Assembly: GCA_025355115.1 (NCBI GenBank)
Contig: JANXLO010000024.1
Location: 1 to 9,495, forward strand
Origin: Chthonomonadaceae bacterium
GTDB lineage: Bacteria > Armatimonadota > Chthonomonadetes > Chthonomonadales > Chthonomonadaceae
Direction of reading: 5' to 3'
Length of the DNA stretch: 9,495 nt
Numbering within the stretch: the first letter of the stretch is position 1; the number at the start of each line of letters is the position of its first letter. A model generated the notes under the pieces. It was not told the origin of the DNA, made no database searches, and worked only from the letters and a program-made list of their open reading frames with translations. Below, piece by piece: positions 6,384 to 9,495 of the stretch. The position numbers and the translations under genes are program-made.

Positions 6384-6836
6384 TCAGACGTTCTGCTCGA
6401 GGTACTCCTGTGAGTAGTCCTTTGCCAGCCCCCATTCGTTCGTCGTGACGTAGTCGCGGAGCAGGCCGGAGGCGATTGTGGTGGTGCAGAGCGTTATGAT
6501 GCCGAGCTGCCGATAGCGGTCGGCGCGAATGGGGTCGTAGATGCGGGCGATCACTTTCGGCACTTTGAAGATATGCTGTGCGATCTGCGCGGCCATGATG
6601 TTGCGGTTGTCGCCCTGTGTGGCGGCGAAAAAAACGTCCGCGTTCTCAACTCCAGCGCGCTTGAGGACATCCTCATCGATCCCGTTGCCGATGATCCGAT
6701 TGCCCTTGAAGCGGATGCCCAGCCGCCGGAACGATTCGCTCTGAATGTCCACTACGGTGACGGTATGGCTGTCATGGTACATCAGCCGCGCGAACGTCGA
6801 GCCGACGCGCCCGCAACCGAGAATGACGATGTTCAT
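6384..6836 (-). CDS. TrkA-N (RCK_N) protein, single-domain partner
   Basis: This 150-residue protein is one Rossmann domain: MNIVILGCGRVGSTFARLM has GxGxxG at 7-12, and Asp30 in TVTVVDIQ is the ribose-binding acid. GNGIDEDVLKRAGVENADVF and AATQGDNRNIMAAQIAQ follow the RCK_N pattern. It ends after KDYSQEYLEQNV without an RCK_C domain, although paired TrkA proteins of other bacteria (CeoB and CeoC of mycobacteria, as I remember them) are about 220 residues each. The start at 6836 is chosen because the fold starts exactly here and AAGGAG lies about 11 nt upstream; the longer open frame to 6968 is not coding-like and would include the likely promoter. It is first in the minus-strand operon. It probably pairs with the full TrkA downstream to make a mixed RCK ring. 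Confidence 0.9.
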   Translation of the reverse strand: MNIVILGCGRVGSTFARLMYHDSHTVTVVDIQSESFRRLGIRFKGNRIIGNGIDEDVLKRAGVENADVFFAATQGDNRNIMAAQIAQHIFKVPKVIARIYDPIRADRYRQLGIITLCTTTIASGLLRDYVTTNEWGLAKDYSQEYLEQNV

Positions 6837-6912
6837 ATTCTGCAAAGGCTCCTTGTGTCGGCTGGAGCCCGCGTCATTGCGGCGGACGTCAGGATCCCGA
6901 CAGGTAATAGAA

Positions 6913-6918
6913 AGTATA
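6913..6918 (-). promoter_or_regulatory. Candidate -10 box of the trkA-CHAD-ppx operon
   Basis: TATACT on the minus strand lies about 77 nt before the first trkA ATG. A good -35 box at 16-18 nt is lacking. The only other reading frames here are not coding-like, so a promoter is expected in this gap. Confidence 0.35.
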
Positions 6919-6962
6919 CTCCAAAACCTCGTTGAATCCTCCCCGCCAACGCTTCCCTTCCC

Positions 6963-6991
6963 TTGCATATTTCCCCGCGAGAGGCTACAAT
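6963..6991 (+). promoter_or_regulatory. Sigma70-type promoter of the redoxin-DUF1573 pair
   Basis: TTGCAT (6963-6968) and TACAAT (6986-6991) are separated by exactly 17 nt. Transcription would begin near 6998, giving a leader of about 12 nt to the ATG at 7010. The promoter rules out the more upstream in-frame ATG at 6932 as the start. Confidence 0.65.
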
Positions 6992-7009
6992 AAAAGAACC
7001 CCCGGAAGC

Positions 7010-7711
7010 ATGGAAAAATCTCATCAAATGACTTTCACTCGTATTCAAACATCTCGAGGCGCACGACTGCTCTTGTTCGCTCTACTATTTCTACGATTGG
7101 GCGTCGGGAAGACATTGGCGGAGGCCGCTCTGCCTGAAAATCGGACGACGCCCGTCTTCACCCTGAACGACACGGAGGGCACGAAGCGTGCTCTGGCGGA
7201 CTATCGCGGGCAGTCCGTCGTGGTCTTCTTCGCCTGCGGCTGCCGCTGGTGCCACGATTTTGGCAAGCAGTGGGCGGAGCTTCAGCGCGAAGGGGTGCTG
7301 ACGGATGTCGTCACAGCGCAGGGCAAGGGCGCGGCTCCAGGAAAGCAGACGACGCTGCTGGTCTTCATGGGCGATGCGGCGGCGACTACGACCTACGCAA
7401 AGACGGCTGGGTTCGACCTGAAGCAGACCGTCCTGCTACCGGATCCGAACCTCAAGATAACGCAGCTATACCACGCGATGCCATGCCCACGCCTCTATGT
7501 TCTCGATGGCAATGGGCTGCTGCGGTATGTCAATAATCACTCGGACGATCAGCCTCAAAAGGCCGCCGCTTCAGTGCTGGTGGCGAAAACAGTGAGCGGA
7601 ATGCGCCGCTCGTTGCTTCCGCCCGCACCAGCGCCTCCCGTCAAGAACAGCAAAGAGAGTCCCAAAAAACCCGCTCCGAAGAGCGATGGAGGCGGCAATG
7701 GCAAGGCATAG
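7010..7711 (+). CDS. Secreted thioredoxin-fold (redoxin/TlpA-like) protein with CxCxxC
   Basis: From the ATG at 7010 the product has 233 residues. A signal peptide is visible (basic start, LLLFALLFLRLGVG core, likely cut after AEA near residue 39), so it acts outside the cytoplasm. The mature part has redoxin order: PVFTLNDTEG (48-57), strand VVVFFACGCRWCHDF (70-84), a middle region that includes TTLLVFMGDAAATTTYA, and PCPRLYVLDGNGLLRYV, holding the cis-Pro position and the usual D-G-N-G turn. The active-site pair is CRWC (Cys78, Cys81) with an extra Cys76. The C-terminal 32 residues are Pro/Lys-rich and look disordered. The ATG at 7028 is a possible alternative start. The stop overlaps the DUF1573 gene by 14 nt. 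A thiol-disulfide role is likely; the substrate is unknown. Confidence 0.85.
   Translation: MEKSHQMTFTRIQTSRGARLLLFALLFLRLGVGKTLAEAALPENRTTPVFTLNDTEGTKRALADYRGQSVVVFFACGCRWCHDFGKQWAELQREGVLTDVVTAQGKGAAPGKQTTLLVFMGDAAATTTYAKTAGFDLKQTVLLPDPNLKITQLYHAMPCPRLYVLDGNGLLRYVNNHSDDQPQKAAASVLVAKTVSGMRRSLLPPAPAPPVKNSKESPKKPAPKSDGGGNGKA
7688..7692 (+). promoter_or_regulatory. Ribosome-binding site deciding the DUF1573 gene start
   Basis: GGAGG lies 5 nt before the ATG at 7698, inside the end of the redoxin gene. The ATG at 7686 in the same frame has no such site, so 7698 is preferred. Confidence 0.6.
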
Positions 7712-9074
7712 TTCAGTTGGCTTGATGGCGGTTTCGCGGTTGCGTGTCCGTGCTCAGTTCCTGACGTTTCTTGTCCTACTACTTGGGATGGGCCGCATGG
7801 GGCAAGGGCAGGTTGTTACCGCTCCGTCGCCCCAAAAGCCGAGTGCGCCTGGGCCGCTCAACAGCTTGATTGTAGTCGAGGAGAAGGGGCTTCAGAGGCT
7901 GCAGCCCAATGCGGCCATATTCTCGTTTGGAGCAGTTGACAGGTTCGCGCATCCACTGCTTGAACACGCCTTCACGCTCCGCAATGGGGGCAAAGCCGCT
8001 GTCGTCATCGACCATCTCCAGCCTTCGTGTGGGTGCACAAGCGCACTGCTGACATCCGGTCGGGACGCGGCTGGCTATACGCTGGAGCCAGGAAAGCAGG
8101 TCGGAGTCCAAGTGACCGTAGATCTGACGAAGCTGGCGACTGGCTCGATCAAGAAGTTTCTCTGGGTGATGGTGCCGCACGAGACTACGCCTGCGGTCTC
8201 GATACGACTGGATGCGGAGGTCGAAGGCGTTCTGACATTCACGCCTCCCTCGCTGGAGTTCGGAAAGGTGGAGGCAGGGAAATCGCCTGGCATGAGGCTA
8301 AGCGTGATGCTGGACAAGAGGCTGATTCAGGCGGTGGGCGGGGTGCGGCTGATCAGCTCCAACCCTGGGCTTGTGATCACGCCCGCCGTCCCGGCAGACA
8401 CCCCCGTCCCCGGAAGTAACGGCAAGACAGTGCAGCGAACCTACACGGTCAAAGTCACGAACAAGGCTGACCTTGGCGAGCTTACAGGAAGCCTTGCTTT
8501 CGTTCCGGCGGGTGGCGTTCCACTCTCCAAAACGACTGGCCCCGGCGCAAAAAAACCCGGCGTCACTGGCGTGATGTCTGGCAGTCACTCTGCAAGCAAG
8601 CACGTCAAGAGAACTGGCGGCCCGAACGCCGCACAGATCGCTCGACCGTCGCAGAGCGGCGTTGCGAGCGCATCCAGCGAGACGTCATCCGCAATGCTGG
8701 CGGCGGTGATCGTTCCTGTAACCGGTCAGGTGCTTGGCCGAATCTCATCGCGGCCTGGCAGAGTGGTTTTTGGAGCTGCCAGTGAAGGTGAAGCGACGAC
8801 CCGGCTCATCACTCTCGTTGGGACCTCCGCGTCCGATCTCGTCAATCTGAAGATCACCTGCCCGTCCGTCTGGGTAACCGCTAAACTGAGCGTTCCCGAG
8901 CGTACGCCGCCTGCGCCCGGCTCGTCCCCTCTGCCGCCCATGATGCTTCTTGAGGTGATGCTAAGCCCAAAGGCTCCCGCCGGGGCGCTCTCGACCAAAA
9001 TCGTCCTCACGACGGAAGGGGGCGAACGCCTCGTTCTTCCCGCATTCGGCTACATCACTCCCGCTGTCAAATAG
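7698..9074 (+). CDS. Secreted DUF1573-domain protein with further Ig-like domains
   Basis: From 7698 the product has 458 residues. A signal peptide (RLRVRAQ, then FLTFLVLLLGMG) suggests export, with a cut near residue 37. Residues 72-175 match DUF1573: FSFGAVDRFAHPLLEHAFTL (75-94), RNGGKAAVVIDHLQPSCGCT (95-114) with the hallmark Cys111 and Cys113, and LEPGKQVGVQVTVD. A second beta domain follows (178-270, from VLTFTPPSLEFGKVEAG), then a Ser/Gly/Lys-rich linker (275-335), then a third beta domain (343-455, with GRVVFGAASEGEATTRLITL) whose layout resembles the first two and suggests ancient duplication. Such ASH/MSP-like folds are common in secreted proteins, with no known reaction. Translational overlap with the redoxin suggests that the pair works together, perhaps through the CxC pair. 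That link is inference. Confidence 0.85.
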   Translation: MARHSSVGLMAVSRLRVRAQFLTFLVLLLGMGRMGQGQVVTAPSPQKPSAPGPLNSLIVVEEKGLQRLQPNAAIFSFGAVDRFAHPLLEHAFTLRNGGKAAVVIDHLQPSCGCTSALLTSGRDAAGYTLEPGKQVGVQVTVDLTKLATGSIKKFLWVMVPHETTPAVSIRLDAEVEGVLTFTPPSLEFGKVEAGKSPGMRLSVMLDKRLIQAVGGVRLISSNPGLVITPAVPADTPVPGSNGKTVQRTYTVKVTNKADLGELTGSLAFVPAGGVPLSKTTGPGAKKPGVTGVMSGSHSASKHVKRTGGPNAAQIARPSQSGVASASSETSSAMLAAVIVPVTGQVLGRISSRPGRVVFGAASEGEATTRLITLVGTSASDLVNLKITCPSVWVTAKLSVPERTPPAPGSSPLPPMMLLEVMLSPKAPAGALSTKIVLTTEGGERLVLPAFGYITPAVK

Positions 9075-9088
9075 TCAATTCTTCCGTA

Positions 9089-9132
9089 CCTTCACTAACC
9101 TCGACCACTGGTGAGGCCCAGGCTAGTGAAGG
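9089..9132. terminator. Long hairpin at the DUF1573/lepB convergent junction
   Basis: CCTTCACTA (9089-9097) and TAGTGAAGG (9124-9132) are exact reverse complements. Inside them CCTC (9099-9102) pairs with GAGG (9113-9116), and ACC with GGT, apart from one bulged G. The structure is stable in either direction and could terminate both genes, but neither side has a proper T-run. The outer right arm includes the lepB stop codon (9123-9125). Confidence 0.45.
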
Positions 9133-9495
9133 ACGTGCAGCCGCTGGAACGGGAAGAAGATGAACGTCGCCTTCCCCATGATCCTGTTGCGCTCCACCGT
9201 CCCCCAAAATCGGCTGTCGTTGCTGTTGTTGCGGTTGTCGCCCATCGCGAAGTACTGTCCCGGCCCCAGAGTGTACGGCTCCCGAACGGCAAACATCGCG
9301 TTGACGGGCTGCGGGTTGTCAATCGGAAACTTGGGATCGAGATAGGGCTCCTTCAGGCGCACGAATTCCGATTGGCCCGCCTCCTTGCGGTAGACTGCCG
9401 CATCGTGAACCCAGATCGAATCGCCGGGAATGGCCATGCAGCGCTTGATGAGGATATTCTCTTTCTGCGGCTGGCCGAGCATCTTATCTTCCCCG
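9123..9495 (-). CDS. lepB: Signal peptidase I (3' part, 5' end outside window)
   Basis: Signal peptidase I cuts signal peptides off exported proteins at the outer face of the cytoplasmic membrane, using a Ser-Lys pair. About 124 codons are visible and the frame stays open at the right edge ([10 protein letters not shown]), so the internal Met near 9482 is not the start. Box D is [14 protein letters not shown], whose Lys before Arg corresponds to the catalytic Lys145 of the E. coli enzyme. Box E is [18 protein letters not shown], complete. The catalytic Ser and the N-terminal anchor lie beyond the window. The enzyme ends shortly after box E ([18 protein letters not shown]), as is usual for compact bacterial forms. 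Its proximity to two secreted-protein genes is probably chance, as it is convergent with them. Confidence 0.96.
   Translation of the reverse strand, partial: GEDKMLGQPQKENILIKRCMAIPGDSIWVHDAAVYRKEAGQSEFVRLKEPYLDPKFPIDNPQPVNAMFAVREPYTLGPGQYFAMGDNRNNSNDSRFWGTVERNRIMGKATFIFFPFQRLHVLH

Noticed and set aside
6932..7009. N-terminal extension of the redoxin gene from an upstream ATG
   Set aside because: It would contain the TTGCAT-17-TACAAT promoter and push the signal peptide away from the N-terminus.

Overview
The window is dense, GC-rich bacterial chromosome with clear Shine-Dalgarno sites, short gaps and several overlapping genes. The gene content suits an Acidobacteriota-like soil bacterium: a permease with a C-terminal stress-protein domain, secreted DUF1573 and redoxin proteins, paired TrkA proteins and a Ppx/CHAD cluster. 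This taxonomic guess is of low to moderate confidence, because no rRNA or other marker gene is present. No tRNA, rRNA, CRISPR array, insertion sequence or phage gene was seen.

Left block, plus strand (1-2773). It opens with the 3' end of an APC-superfamily permease with a KimA-like cytosolic USP-fold tail. A STAS-USP two-domain protein follows after 23 nt, then nadC (quinolinate phosphoribosyltransferase) after 22 nt, probably as one transcript. A 234-nt gap rich in inverted repeats leads to a 73-residue single-pass membrane protein. That gene ends at a rho-independent terminator which sits on the stop codon of the convergent ppx gene.

Middle block, minus strand (2819-6836), read from right to left: a one-domain TrkA-N protein, a complete TrkA protein (RCK_N and RCK_C), a CHAD half-domain gene, a second CHAD half-domain gene overlapping it by 8 nt, a helix-hairpin-helix protein, and a short Ppx/GppA phosphatase overlapping that by 8 nt. 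CHAD domains bind polyphosphate and Ppx degrades it, so the lower four genes look like a polyphosphate module. The upper two are K+-channel or transporter regulators, and the permease at the left edge belongs to a family that includes K+ importers. The most interesting idea here is that polyphosphate and K+, its main soluble counter-ion, are handled by one locus. The CHAD domain appears split over two genes. The second CHAD gene and the HhH gene overlap by 197 nt in different frames, downstream of a run of six C whose length would decide between separate and fused proteins.

Right block (6963-9495). A good sigma70-type promoter, divergent from the trkA operon, drives a secreted thioredoxin-fold protein with a C-x-C-x-x-C cluster. 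This is coupled to a secreted DUF1573 protein. A hairpin-rich convergent junction follows, and then the 3' part of signal peptidase I (lepB) on the minus strand, which runs off the window.
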